NCBI RefSeq assembly: GCF_025685575.1
Contig: NZ_JAGSYD010000002.1
Coordinates: 434,001 to 498,000, forward strand
Length of the DNA: 64,000 nt
Reading direction: 5' to 3'
Source of the DNA: Granulicella cerasi
Lineage (GTDB): Bacteria; Acidobacteriota; Terriglobia; Terriglobales; Acidobacteriaceae
Part shown: piece by piece, positions 7,764-15,303 of the stretch
Layout of the letters: the number at the start of each line of letters is the position of its first letter
Position numbering within the stretch: position 1 is the first letter of the stretch
Translations under genes and position numbers: made by a program
The notes under the pieces: generated by a model
Database searches by the model: none
What the model saw: only the letters and a program-made list of their open reading frames with translations
Told to the model about the DNA's origin: nothing

Positions 7764-9473
7764 CTACCGCGTGGGCGCGGCGTAGAGCTCGCTCTGATAG
7801 ACCGTGGCGCAGGGCTGGCCCGAGGTGCAGATCACCTCGAGTTCCTTCAAGCCTTCAGGGTGCGCCTTCACTGCAGCTTCGACCGGGTCCCCCTTCATCG
7901 CGATCACAAACTGTGCGTTGTGTGCGGGGTCCGCGAGGCCCTTCTCCCAGCTCACTTCGTCGTTTTCGCTCACCATCGAGGTGAGGTTGCGACCTGCGGT
8001 CTGCACAGCGCCGATGTGTGCCGAGGTGGACATCATCACCGGCACGTCCGGGCCGAAGCCGATAAGAACGGATGCCAACGAACGCTCGAAGGGCACGCGA
8101 GTGCTGGCGTTGACGATGCCTTCCTTCAGTACGGAGGGGATCTTGTACATCATCCAGAGGCAGTTGCCCGCGCAGAGCACCAGCGCGATGGGCTGAATGA
8201 AGCGCGCCGCCAGTATGCGCACCGTAGTGCCGGGAGCACGGAACCACAGCTCGAAGCTTTCCCCGGCGAGTGCGGCGTAGATCGCGAGCGCGGGAAGGAG
8301 TTCCATGCCGTAACGTGCGTTGTAGTACGAGTGCGGCCAGAGCTGCGGGATGAAGATCGGCACCGAGCCGTAGGCTATCGAGTAGATGTAGAACGGCAGC
8401 GGAACCCACAGCAGCGCGGCTGCGGTTTCACCGCGAAGGCTGACGGCTTGCACTGCGCGGCGCCTGGCAGAAACATACAGGCCGTAGAGCGAGGCGATCA
8501 GCAGGCCGAAGCCGGTCTCCCAGGCGGCGGCGTCCACCTGCGCGGTGCGGAGGTAGAAGAGGAGCGCCCAGGCGGGGTTGTGCCATCCGCGATAGTGTTG
8601 GCCCGGAGGCGCAGTCTTGCGCTCGATCGCCTTGGCCGAGTACGGGCCACGCATGAAGTCGAGCCAATCATGCTCGAAGTGCGCGTTGTACCAGAACCAC
8701 ACGAGCGGGCCCGCGACGCAGAGTAGCGTGAAGACGATGAAGCTCGTCTGCATCTTCGCGCGTTGCGGTGAGCGCCACCATGCGATGGCGAGCACAAGCC
8801 AGACGACTGCACCGATAATCCAGCCGTCGTAACGCGTGAAGACCTGACCAACGATGAGCAGGCCTGCGACGATCATGCGCGCGTTTGCGGTGGAGGGCTT
8901 CCCTGCGCGCATGGCGGCGATGGCTTCCATCGTCACCACGACGGTCCAGATGAAGAGCGCGAGGAAGAGCGTCTCGGTCATCGCAGTGGTGGAGAGATAG
9001 AGGAGGTTCGGATTGAGCGCATAGAACGCCGTGGCCACGAACGCCCAGCGCGGACGCACTAGGCTGCGAGCGAGCCGCCACACGCCCGTGACTGACAGAG
9101 CGTAGGACGCGATGGACATTGGCAGCGCTGCGAAGCCGGTCTGCCACATCGCCATGCTTTTGATGAACGGCAACATCAACAGATGAGGCAGCGGGAGCCA
9201 CACTCCGCCGAGCTGCGCGAGGCCAGGGTAATGCGCGTCCACGATGCGGCGCGCAATGCCGAGGTGAGCGACGGCATCGCCATAGAGCAGCATGTACTGC
9301 TTGCGGTAGCAGACGATGAGCGCAACGAAGGCAAGGATGACGCCGAGCGCGAAGAACGGATAGATCTCGCGCTTGTCAGCGGGGGTAACGGCCTCGGGGT
9401 CCCAGGTGAAGCGTTCCTCCATCGTCGTGGGGAGCGGACGTCCGGGGCGAAGTCTGCGCTGGCGTTTCGGCAT
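7764..9473 (-). CDS. ArnT/PMT-like polytopic glycosyltransferase
   Basis: 569 residues from the ATG at 9473; the open frame reaches 9545, but that extension reads through the spacer hairpins and is not family-like. A ~50-residue Arg/Pro-rich cytoplasmic start precedes about ten to twelve hydrophobic helices. The first periplasmic loop has YGDAVAHLGIARRIVD, whose Asp is placed as in the GT-C (PMT/ArnT, GT39/GT83) family. Later segments such as FYALNPNLLYLSTTAMTETL fit the same fold. Such enzymes move a sugar from a polyprenyl-phosphate donor to lipid or protein on the periplasmic face. Substrate is unknown. It is followed after 45 bases by mgtC. Confidence 0.68.
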   Translation of the reverse strand: MPKRQRRLRPGRPLPTTMEERFTWDPEAVTPADKREIYPFFALGVILAFVALIVCYRKQYMLLYGDAVAHLGIARRIVDAHYPGLAQLGGVWLPLPHLLMLPFIKSMAMWQTGFAALPMSIASYALSVTGVWRLARSLVRPRWAFVATAFYALNPNLLYLSTTAMTETLFLALFIWTVVVTMEAIAAMRAGKPSTANARMIVAGLLIVGQVFTRYDGWIIGAVVWLVLAIAWWRSPQRAKMQTSFIVFTLLCVAGPLVWFWYNAHFEHDWLDFMRGPYSAKAIERKTAPPGQHYRGWHNPAWALLFYLRTAQVDAAAWETGFGLLIASLYGLYVSARRRAVQAVSLRGETAAALLWVPLPFYIYSIAYGSVPIFIPQLWPHSYYNARYGMELLPALAIYAALAGESFELWFRAPGTTVRILAARFIQPIALVLCAGNCLWMMYKIPSVLKEGIVNASTRVPFERSLASVLIGFGPDVPVMMSTSAHIGAVQTAGRNLTSMVSENDEVSWEKGLADPAHNAQFVIAMKGDPVEAAVKAHPEGLKELEVICTSGQPCATVYQSELYAAPTR

Positions 9474-9520
9474 GGTGAGAGTCGTCCGTTCCTGAGAGAT
9501 TACTGGTGGCTCAAACGCAT

Positions 9521-9536
9521 ATCCCCTTGCGGGGAT
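9521..9536. repeat. short GC hairpin in pfkB-glycosyltransferase spacer
   Basis: Six-base arms ATCCCC and GGGGAT enclose a TTGC loop. It stands 48 bases upstream of the glycosyltransferase start and downstream of the larger element at 9579-9632 in the direction of transcription. No T-run follows, so it is not a convincing terminator. Confidence 0.4.
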
Positions 9537-9578
9537 GACGAACAAAGTGACCGGCGCAGCGGTTTCGGCGTCCTAATG

Positions 9579-9632
9579 ATCCTGCAACCCCATGCCTCAG
9601 AATCGAGACATGGGGCACCCGATTTCTGGCTG
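9579..9632 (-). repeat. 3'-end hairpin element, copy 2
   Basis: On the minus strand this element begins a few bases after the pfkB stop: AGCC, GGTGCC, a stem with arms CCCCATGTCTC and GAGGCATGGGG around GATTCT, then TTGCAGGATC. The stem is 10 of 11 paired. The unpaired blocks match copy 1 at 6086-6139, while the arms differ in sequence yet still pair, which points to a conserved structure. The orientation relative to the upstream stop is the same in both copies. Confidence 0.6.
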
Positions 9633-9634
9633 AA

Positions 9635-10564
9635 TTACGAGAGATGTGAGAGGTCGCGGAGCTGCTGGAAGCGGGCTTCGATGTCGGCCTTCGTGGTGTT
9701 CTCGAGGCGCTCGGTGCCGAACTTCTCGACGGCGAACGAACCCATGACTGAGCCGTAGAACATGGCGGTCTTGAAGACCTCCGGCGTGAGCTTGCCCTGC
9801 GACGCGATGTAGCCGTAGAAGCCTCCGGCGAAGGAATCGCCTGCGCCCGTCGGGTCGACGACTTCGTCGAGCAGCAGCGTGTGTACGCGGAAGGGCGCAC
9901 GCTTGATGCCGTCGCCGAAGCTGCGCTCAGAGAAGAACGCGGCCGAGCCGTACTCGCCGAACTTGATGATGACCGTCTTGGGGCCAAGCTCGAGCACCTT
10001 CTCGGCAGCGCGGAGCGTGTTCGACTCACCCGTGAGCAGGCGGGCTTCCCCGTCGTTGATGAGCAGTACGTCGAGTTCCTTGAGGACGGGGAGCAGCTTC
10101 TCGCGATGCGCGCCGATCCAGTAGTTCATCGTGTCGCCGGCGACCATCTTCACACCCGCCATCTTCTTGCGAACGTCGAGTTGAAGAACAGGGTCAATGT
10201 TGGCGAGGAAGAGGAACTCGGAGTCGTTGTACTCCGTGGGGATCTTCGGCGCGAACTCGGCGAAGACGTTGAGATCGGTCGCGAGGGTGTCGGCGGCGTT
10301 GAGGTCCTTCAGGTAGGAGCCGGTCCAATGGAAGCTCTTGCCTTCGGCGCGCTCGATGCCACGCGTGTCGATGCCCTTGTCGAGCATCACCTTTTCGTTG
10401 GCTTCGGAGAAGTCTTCGCCGACGACGCCGACGACGCGGACGTCAGTGAAGAAGCTGGCAGCGAGCGAGAAGTGAGTGGCGGCGCCGCCGAGTACGCGCT
10501 CGCGCTTGCCGCTGGGCGTTTCGAGCGAGTCGAACGCGACTGAACCTACAACGAGAATGGACAT
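9635..10564 (-). CDS. PfkB-family carbohydrate/nucleoside kinase
   Basis: 309 residues. The ribokinase fold begins ILVVGSVAFDSLETPSG, with GGAATHFSLAAS (PfkB signature 1 region) at 26-37 and DPTGAGDSFAGG (signature 2) at 237-248; Asp243 is the catalytic base. Family members phosphorylate sugars or nucleosides with ATP in the cytoplasm. It follows mtnP on the same strand, so a nucleoside or a ribose-type product of purine/methylthioadenosine breakdown is a reasonable substrate, but this is inference; the spacer of 143 bases is unusually structured. An AAGGA motif precedes the ATG by 6 bases. Confidence 0.85.
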   Translation of the reverse strand: MSILVVGSVAFDSLETPSGKRERVLGGAATHFSLAASFFTDVRVVGVVGEDFSEANEKVMLDKGIDTRGIERAEGKSFHWTGSYLKDLNAADTLATDLNVFAEFAPKIPTEYNDSEFLFLANIDPVLQLDVRKKMAGVKMVAGDTMNYWIGAHREKLLPVLKELDVLLINDGEARLLTGESNTLRAAEKVLELGPKTVIIKFGEYGSAAFFSERSFGDGIKRAPFRVHTLLLDEVVDPTGAGDSFAGGFYGYIASQGKLTPEVFKTAMFYGSVMGSFAVEKFGTERLENTTKADIEARFQQLRDLSHLS

Positions 10565-10599
10565 GCGAATCCTTAGATGAGATTGACCAGACGTACCTC

Positions 10600-10698
10600 A
10601 GGAGCGAAAGCCCAGGCGTCGCCGATGCATTACGGCACGACTGAAATCGTGCCCTTTCGCTCCTTACCTCGTGCGCGGTTCACAGCGAGGTAAGGAGC
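10600..10698 (-). promoter_or_regulatory. mutually exclusive hairpins in mtnP-pfkB spacer
   Basis: On the minus strand the spacer first shows a perfect 13-bp stem (GCTCCTTACCTCG pairing with CGAGGTAAGGAGC, 14-base loop; 10698-10659). An 11-bp stem follows (AGGAGCGAAAG region pairing with CTTTCGCTCCT; 10664-10600) that encloses an inner 7-bp hairpin GGCACGA/TCGTGCC (10634-10653). The 10659-10664 segment is needed by both large stems, so they cannot form together in full. The pfkB start lies 36 bases beyond. It could be a processing or attenuation element or nested palindromic repeats; no T-run makes it a classical terminator. Confidence 0.5.
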
Positions 10699-10707
10699 GT
10701 GAGCTGC

Positions 10708-11571
10708 TTAGAAGTACTTTCCGAACAGCACGTCGAGCTTCTTCTTCGTCTCGGCGGGGATAGTGCTCTTGTCGGTCATGATGGCGAACTTCGCGGCGCT
10801 TTGTGCGGGCGATGCGCTGAGGTCGGTCGGCATCAGGCGAACTGCGGCCTTCACGACGTTCTGCGCGTTCGCGGCGTTCTGATGAGCTACAGCGATCACC
10901 TGCTCGACCGTCACGTCATCGTGACCTTCGTACCAGCAGTCATAGTCGGTAACCATCGCGAGCGTGGCGTAGCTGATCTCAGCTTCGCGGGCGAGCTTGG
11001 CTTCCTGCAGGTTGGTCATGCCGATAATGTCCGCGCCCCACGAGCGATAGAGGTTCGACTCGGCGCGCGTGGAGAACTGCGGGCCTTCCATGCAAACGTA
11101 GGTGCCGCCGCGCTTCACAACGAGGCCAACTTCTTCGCAAGCCTTCACGAAGGTGTCCACGACGATGTGGCAGACCGGGTCGCCAAACGCGACGTGGCCC
11201 ACGACGCCTTCGCCGAAGAAGGTAGCATTGCGCGCGAAGGTGCGGTCGATGAACTGGTCGGGAACGACGAAGTCGGTGGGCTTGTGCTCTTCCTTGAGCG
11301 AGCCAACGGCGGAGATCGAGAGGATCGACTTCACGCCTGCGGCCTTCATCGCGTAGATGTTGGCGCGGAAGTTGAGTTCGCTGGGCAGGATGCGATGGCC
11401 CTTGCCGTGACGCGCGAGGAAGACAACCTTGCGGCCTTCGAGCGTGCCGAAGACGAGCGGGTCGCTAGGGTCGCCGAAGGGGGTGCTGATCTTCTCTTCG
11501 TGAACGTCGGTGAGTCCTGCCATGCCGTAGAGGCCGCTGCCGCCAATGATGCCGATTTCTGCCTGTGCCAA
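10708..11571 (-). CDS. mtnP: S-methyl-5'-thioadenosine phosphorylase
   Basis: 287 residues from a TTG at 11571 that has AGGAGA seven bases upstream; no in-frame ATG fits the conserved N-terminus AQAEIGIIGGSGLYGM. PNP/MTAP landmarks are the phosphate-binding GGSGLY, FLARHGKGH, the substrate loop YVCMEGPQFSTRAESNLYR, WGADIIGMTNLQEAKLARE and MVTDYDCW. MTAP-type phosphorylases cleave methylthioadenosine (some also adenosine or guanosine) to base and (methylthio)ribose-1-phosphate. It lies between a ubiD-type gene (41 bases upstream) and a PfkB kinase. A role in futalosine-type menaquinone synthesis, where a related nucleosidase acts, is possible but unproven. Confidence 0.9.
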   Translation of the reverse strand: MAQAEIGIIGGSGLYGMAGLTDVHEEKISTPFGDPSDPLVFGTLEGRKVVFLARHGKGHRILPSELNFRANIYAMKAAGVKSILSISAVGSLKEEHKPTDFVVPDQFIDRTFARNATFFGEGVVGHVAFGDPVCHIVVDTFVKACEEVGLVVKRGGTYVCMEGPQFSTRAESNLYRSWGADIIGMTNLQEAKLAREAEISYATLAMVTDYDCWYEGHDDVTVEQVIAVAHQNAANAQNVVKAAVRLMPTDLSASPAQSAAKFAIMTDKSTIPAETKKKLDVLFGKYF

Positions 11572-11612
11572 CTGCAAATCTCCTGCGCTGATGCGCCTCT
11601 GTAAGTATACGT

Positions 11613-13199
11613 TTAGAGTCCGAGATCGTTGCAGATCTTCGCGACGCGCTGCTTGACGGCTTCGGGCATCGCGACCATCTGGGGCCAGCGGCGGGTGAAG
11701 CCTTCGGCGGGCCACTTGCGCGTGGCGTCAATGCCCATTTTGCTGCCGAAGTTCGGCAGGCGTGAGGCATGGTCGAGTGTGTCGACCGGGCCGAGCGTGA
11801 ACTGAATGTCGCGCTCGGGGTCGATGTTGTTCGCCACGCGGAGTACGACTTCCGCGACGTCCTGCACGTCGCAGTCTTCGTCCACCACGACGATGCACTT
11901 GGTAAACATCGCCTGCCCCATCGCCCAGATGCCGTTCATCACCTTGCGCGCCTGGCCCGCGTAGCTCTTCTTGATGGAGACGAGCATGAGGTTGTGCGCG
12001 ACGCCTTCAAACGGCAGGTTCACGTCGACGATTTCAGGCAGTGTGAGCTTCATGAGCGGAAGGAAAATGCGCTCAATCGCCTTCGCAATCCAAGCGTCTT
12101 CCATAGGCGGCTTGCCGACGATGGTGGCGGCGTAGATGGGGTCCTTGCGGTGCGTGATGCAGGTAATGTGGAAGACCGGATACTCGTCCTCCATGGTGTA
12201 GAAGCCGGTATGGTCGCCGAAGGGGCCTTCCGTGCGGAGCTCGCCGAGTTCGACATAGCCTTCGAGGATGATCTCGGCGTGCGCGGGGACTTCGAGGTCC
12301 ACGGTTTCGCACTTCACGAGCTCGACGGGCTTGCCGCGCAGGAAGCCTGCGATGAGGTACTCCTCCACCTCGGGCGGCGCGGGAACAACGGCGGCAAAGG
12401 TCAGTGTGGGGTCGGTGCCGATGGCTACGGCGACCTCCATGCGTGAGCCGCGGATCTTCGTGACGACATGCTGCGGCGTCGCCGCAGGATCGAGCGCGGC
12501 TGTAGTACCACCAGCGGTGTGGGCCATGAGGTCGATCGCGCCGAGAACGTCATCGGTGGCGTTGCGGAGATGATCGCGGAAGTGTTCCGCGGCGACCTTC
12601 TGGCGCTGCCAGTGCATGCCGGTGGTCTTGCCGTCGTAGACATGCATGCGGTACATGCCAACGTTGCGCTTGCCGGTCCTGGGGTCCTTGGTGTGCACGC
12701 AGGGCAGCGTGATGAACGGGCCGCCGTCGCCCGGCCACGTGGTGAGGATCGGGAACTTCAACAGGTCGACATCTTCGCCATGCAGGATCACCTGTTTGCA
12801 CGGAGCGTTCTTCGCGGAGACGACCTTGGGGAAGAACGAACCGATCTCGGCGAGCTTCGGCAGGAGCTTCAGCTTGTCCACCAGCGAGGTGGGCGGAACG
12901 GGGTGCAGGAGCGTGTCAATGCGATCGGCGATAGCGTCGAAGTCGTTGGTTTCGAGCGCCAGTTTCATGCGGCGTTCGGAACCGTACTGGTTCATGAGTA
13001 CGCGCGCGCCTTTGTAGCCCTTCACGTTTTCAAACAACAACGCGGGCCCGCCGGGGCGAGCGGTTCCCTTGCCCGATTTGGCGGCGCGGTCGGCGATCTC
13101 GCCCATCTCAAGCACAGGCGAAACCTCGGCTTTGATGCGCTTCAGTTCACCCGCGCGGTCCAGCGCGTCGATCCAGTCACGAAGAGATTCAAACGGCAA
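11613..13199 (-). CDS. ubiD: UbiD-family prenylated-FMN decarboxylase
   Basis: 528 residues, starting at a TTG (13199). The SD is GAGG, formed right where the upstream gene's TGA stop reads TGAGG. It shows the UbiD sequence throughout: SLRDWIDALDRAGELKRI, then VGMYRMHVYDGKTTGMHWQ, the cofactor/active-site segment RTEGPFGDHTGFY and PMEDAWIAKAIER. UbiD enzymes need prenylated FMN from UbiX and decarboxylate aromatic or unsaturated acids, most often in ubiquinone or menaquinone synthesis. Whether this one serves menaquinone (MqnL-like) or another route cannot be decided here. Translational coupling to the DUF5009 gene is likely. Confidence 0.87.
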   Translation of the reverse strand: MPFESLRDWIDALDRAGELKRIKAEVSPVLEMGEIADRAAKSGKGTARPGGPALLFENVKGYKGARVLMNQYGSERRMKLALETNDFDAIADRIDTLLHPVPPTSLVDKLKLLPKLAEIGSFFPKVVSAKNAPCKQVILHGEDVDLLKFPILTTWPGDGGPFITLPCVHTKDPRTGKRNVGMYRMHVYDGKTTGMHWQRQKVAAEHFRDHLRNATDDVLGAIDLMAHTAGGTTAALDPAATPQHVVTKIRGSRMEVAVAIGTDPTLTFAAVVPAPPEVEEYLIAGFLRGKPVELVKCETVDLEVPAHAEIILEGYVELGELRTEGPFGDHTGFYTMEDEYPVFHITCITHRKDPIYAATIVGKPPMEDAWIAKAIERIFLPLMKLTLPEIVDVNLPFEGVAHNLMLVSIKKSYAGQARKVMNGIWAMGQAMFTKCIVVVDEDCDVQDVAEVVLRVANNIDPERDIQFTLGPVDTLDHASRLPNFGSKMGIDATRKWPAEGFTRRWPQMVAMPEAVKQRVAKICNDLGL

Positions 13200-13209
13200 T
13201 GCAGTTACC

Positions 13210-14424
13210 TCAGATCTTCAGGAAGATGCGCTTATGCCACAGCGCCCAGTTGGGGAGAAAGCAGAAGCAGACGAACGCGATGCCGAAGGCCAGCGAGGTC
13301 CACTCGTTGGAGTGATGGTGCGAGAAGCCGTGCGTATAAATGCTCGACCAGAGGCTATGCGCTTCGCCGTTGGCGTCGTAGTAGCGAACGGCGAGCAGGA
13401 TCTTCACGATCGCGTTCGAGAACGCAAAGGCGAAGATGGCGTTGGAACCGAAGACGAACCACGGCCACGTACTCACACGCAGCCACATGGGCCAGCGCTC
13501 GGTGCGACCGTCCACCAGGACGGAACAGAACGCGAGCGTCAGCATGAACAGGCCCGCGGTGAAGAGCACGTAGCTGCCGGTCCAGAGGTTCTTGTTCAGC
13601 GGGTACCAGTGCGACCAGGCAAGGCCAGCGAGCACGAGCGGCACGCCGAAGCTGATAAGCATCAGCCGCATGCGCTCGAAAGAGAGGCGGCGCATCATAA
13701 GGCCGCACATGGCACCGAGCAGCGTTGTCGCAAGCGATCCCAGCGTGCTCAGCACGCCTTCGGGGTCGCTGGTGCGCAGGTACAGCGTGCCGGTGTAGAA
13801 CCAGTGCTGCGTGAAGGTGACGACTGCTCGATCGACGTAGGCCGCGATGTTATCGACGGGGTCGAGGAAGCCGATCCAGTCGCCCGGTGCACCGACGTGT
13901 GGCACAGGGATGAAGCGCAGCATCGCCCAGTAGCCCACCAGCAGCGCGATCACGATGCCGCCGAGCACACGCAGGTTCCGCGTGAAGAGCAACAACAGGC
14001 TCGCGAGCAGATAACAGATGGCGATGCGCGGCAGCACGCCGAAGAAGCGGAAGCCCGTCCAGTTCATGCGTGGGAAGAACGACAGCACGAAGGCCAGCAG
14101 CCAGAGACGTGCAGCGCGGCTGACGACGTGGTGCGCGAGCTTGCCGCGGTTCCCTGCTTTTTCCGCACGCGAGGCGAGCGAGAAGACCGATGAGATACCG
14201 ACAACAAAGAGGAAGCACGGAAAGACGAGATCGGTGAGCGTGCAGCCGTTCCACTTGGAGTGGTCGAGTTGGCGGAAGACGTGCCCCCAGTCGCCGGGAT
14301 CGTTGACCAGGATCATCAGCGCGATGGTGATACCGCGCAGCATGTCGACGGAGAGCACGCGACGCGGGCCCTTGATGTGCTGCTCGACCTGCTCGGTCGC
14401 TTCGTGTTGTGCGGCAAGGCTCAC
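13210..14424 (-). CDS. DUF5009 / NagX-like transmembrane acyltransferase
   Basis: 404 residues with a GTG start at 14424; GGAGAA lies nine bases upstream. About ten transmembrane helices. The N-terminal RRVLSVDMLRGITIALMILVNDPG is the family signature shared with heparan-alpha-glucosaminide N-acetyltransferase and bacterial NagX. TLTDLVFPCFLFVVGISSVFSL follows, and WPWFVFGSNAIFAFAFSN lies near the C-terminus. Bacterial relatives are thought to acetylate glucosamine-type sugars across the inner membrane. A link with cell-wall or glycan recycling is plausible because murein-recycling genes lie in the same strand run. The family call is firm; the substrate is inference. Confidence 0.8.
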   Translation of the reverse strand: MSLAAQHEATEQVEQHIKGPRRVLSVDMLRGITIALMILVNDPGDWGHVFRQLDHSKWNGCTLTDLVFPCFLFVVGISSVFSLASRAEKAGNRGKLAHHVVSRAARLWLLAFVLSFFPRMNWTGFRFFGVLPRIAICYLLASLLLLFTRNLRVLGGIVIALLVGYWAMLRFIPVPHVGAPGDWIGFLDPVDNIAAYVDRAVVTFTQHWFYTGTLYLRTSDPEGVLSTLGSLATTLLGAMCGLMMRRLSFERMRLMLISFGVPLVLAGLAWSHWYPLNKNLWTGSYVLFTAGLFMLTLAFCSVLVDGRTERWPMWLRVSTWPWFVFGSNAIFAFAFSNAIVKILLAVRYYDANGEAHSLWSSIYTHGFSHHHSNEWTSLAFGIAFVCFCFLPNWALWHKRIFLKI

Positions 14425-14541
14425 TCTTTGATCTTCTCCGATCTTGCGGTGTGGAACAACGTTACACGGTGCGGTGTCTAAGCGTGCAGATCCGCATCAC
14501 TCGCTAGATGCGCCTCGATGATTCATTCGCGGAGGTGCGCC

Positions 14542-15303
14542 ATGTTTGAGAGTTCGTTGATGGAGTCTGCCGTTGCCACAGGGCCGAAAAATCGTTGGCC
14601 CGCGGTCGTGTCGGTCGGTTTGCAAGCCATGATTGCGGTGGCGCTTGTGACGGTGCCGTTGCTGCATCCGGCCACGCTGAATACGCTGCCCAAGCTGATG
14701 ACGCTGGAGCTTCCACCGTTGCCGCAGCCGCCTGCACCGCATCCGCCAGAGATGCCGAGGGTGCGTGTGATGACCGGGATGGCTGACGGCCCTGCAGGGC
14801 CGGTGGTGGAGACGCTGAACCATGCGGTCATCGGCCGTGTGACGCCTGCGCCGTTGTCCGATCTGCCGCCGCAGACGAGTCCGACGCTGGCGTTCGGGAG
14901 CGCGGACGGCTCGACCGACGCGCTGAACGCGGTGATGCGTGGAGGTGCTGTGGGTACCGGGCCGCGAGGCGTCTCAGTCGTTCCGGCGTCGGGCGGAGGT
15001 GGGTCGGCCGTGAGCCATGCGGCGATTTCAAGCGGAGTCTCTGCGGGGCTGCTGCTTGCGCCGATTCAGCCGGTGTACCCGGCGATCGCAAAAGCCGCAG
15101 GACAGAGCGGAACAGTGCGTGTGGTCGCGACGATCTCGGCTGCAGGGCGCGTTGAGAATGCGCGCGCAGTCAGCGGGCCGGTAATGCTTCAGGCCGCAGC
15201 CGTAGATGGCGTGCGGACCGCGCGATACCGGCCGTACATGCTGAATGGCAAGCCGACCGAGGTCGAGGCGACCTTCGAGATCAATTTCCGTTTGCGGGAG
15301 TGA
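14542..15303 (+). CDS. TonB-type energy transducer
   Basis: 253 residues from the ATG at 14542, chosen because GGAGG stands 6 bases upstream; an earlier ATG at 14518 has no such site. A cytoplasmic start is followed by one transmembrane helix (about residues 18-42), a Pro-rich stretch (ELPPLPQPPAPHPP) typical of the periplasm-spanning part of TonB, and a C-terminal TonB domain from about residue 175 (PVYPAIAKAAGQSGTVRV ... ATFEINFRL). TonB proteins pass proton-motive force from ExbB/ExbD to outer-membrane receptors such as the one at 59713. No exbB or exbD is in the window. The 3' end overlaps the convergent DedA gene by 23 bases. Confidence 0.83.
   Translation: MFESSLMESAVATGPKNRWPAVVSVGLQAMIAVALVTVPLLHPATLNTLPKLMTLELPPLPQPPAPHPPEMPRVRVMTGMADGPAGPVVETLNHAVIGRVTPAPLSDLPPQTSPTLAFGSADGSTDALNAVMRGGAVGTGPRGVSVVPASGGGGSAVSHAAISSGVSAGLLLAPIQPVYPAIAKAAGQSGTVRVVATISAAGRVENARAVSGPVMLQAAAVDGVRTARYRPYMLNGKPTEVEATFEINFRLRE

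Noticed and set aside
6441..8726. Long plus-strand frames opposite dapF, mgtC and the glycosyltransferase
   Set aside because: They are antisense to well-recognised genes and show no domain; typical for high-GC third positions.
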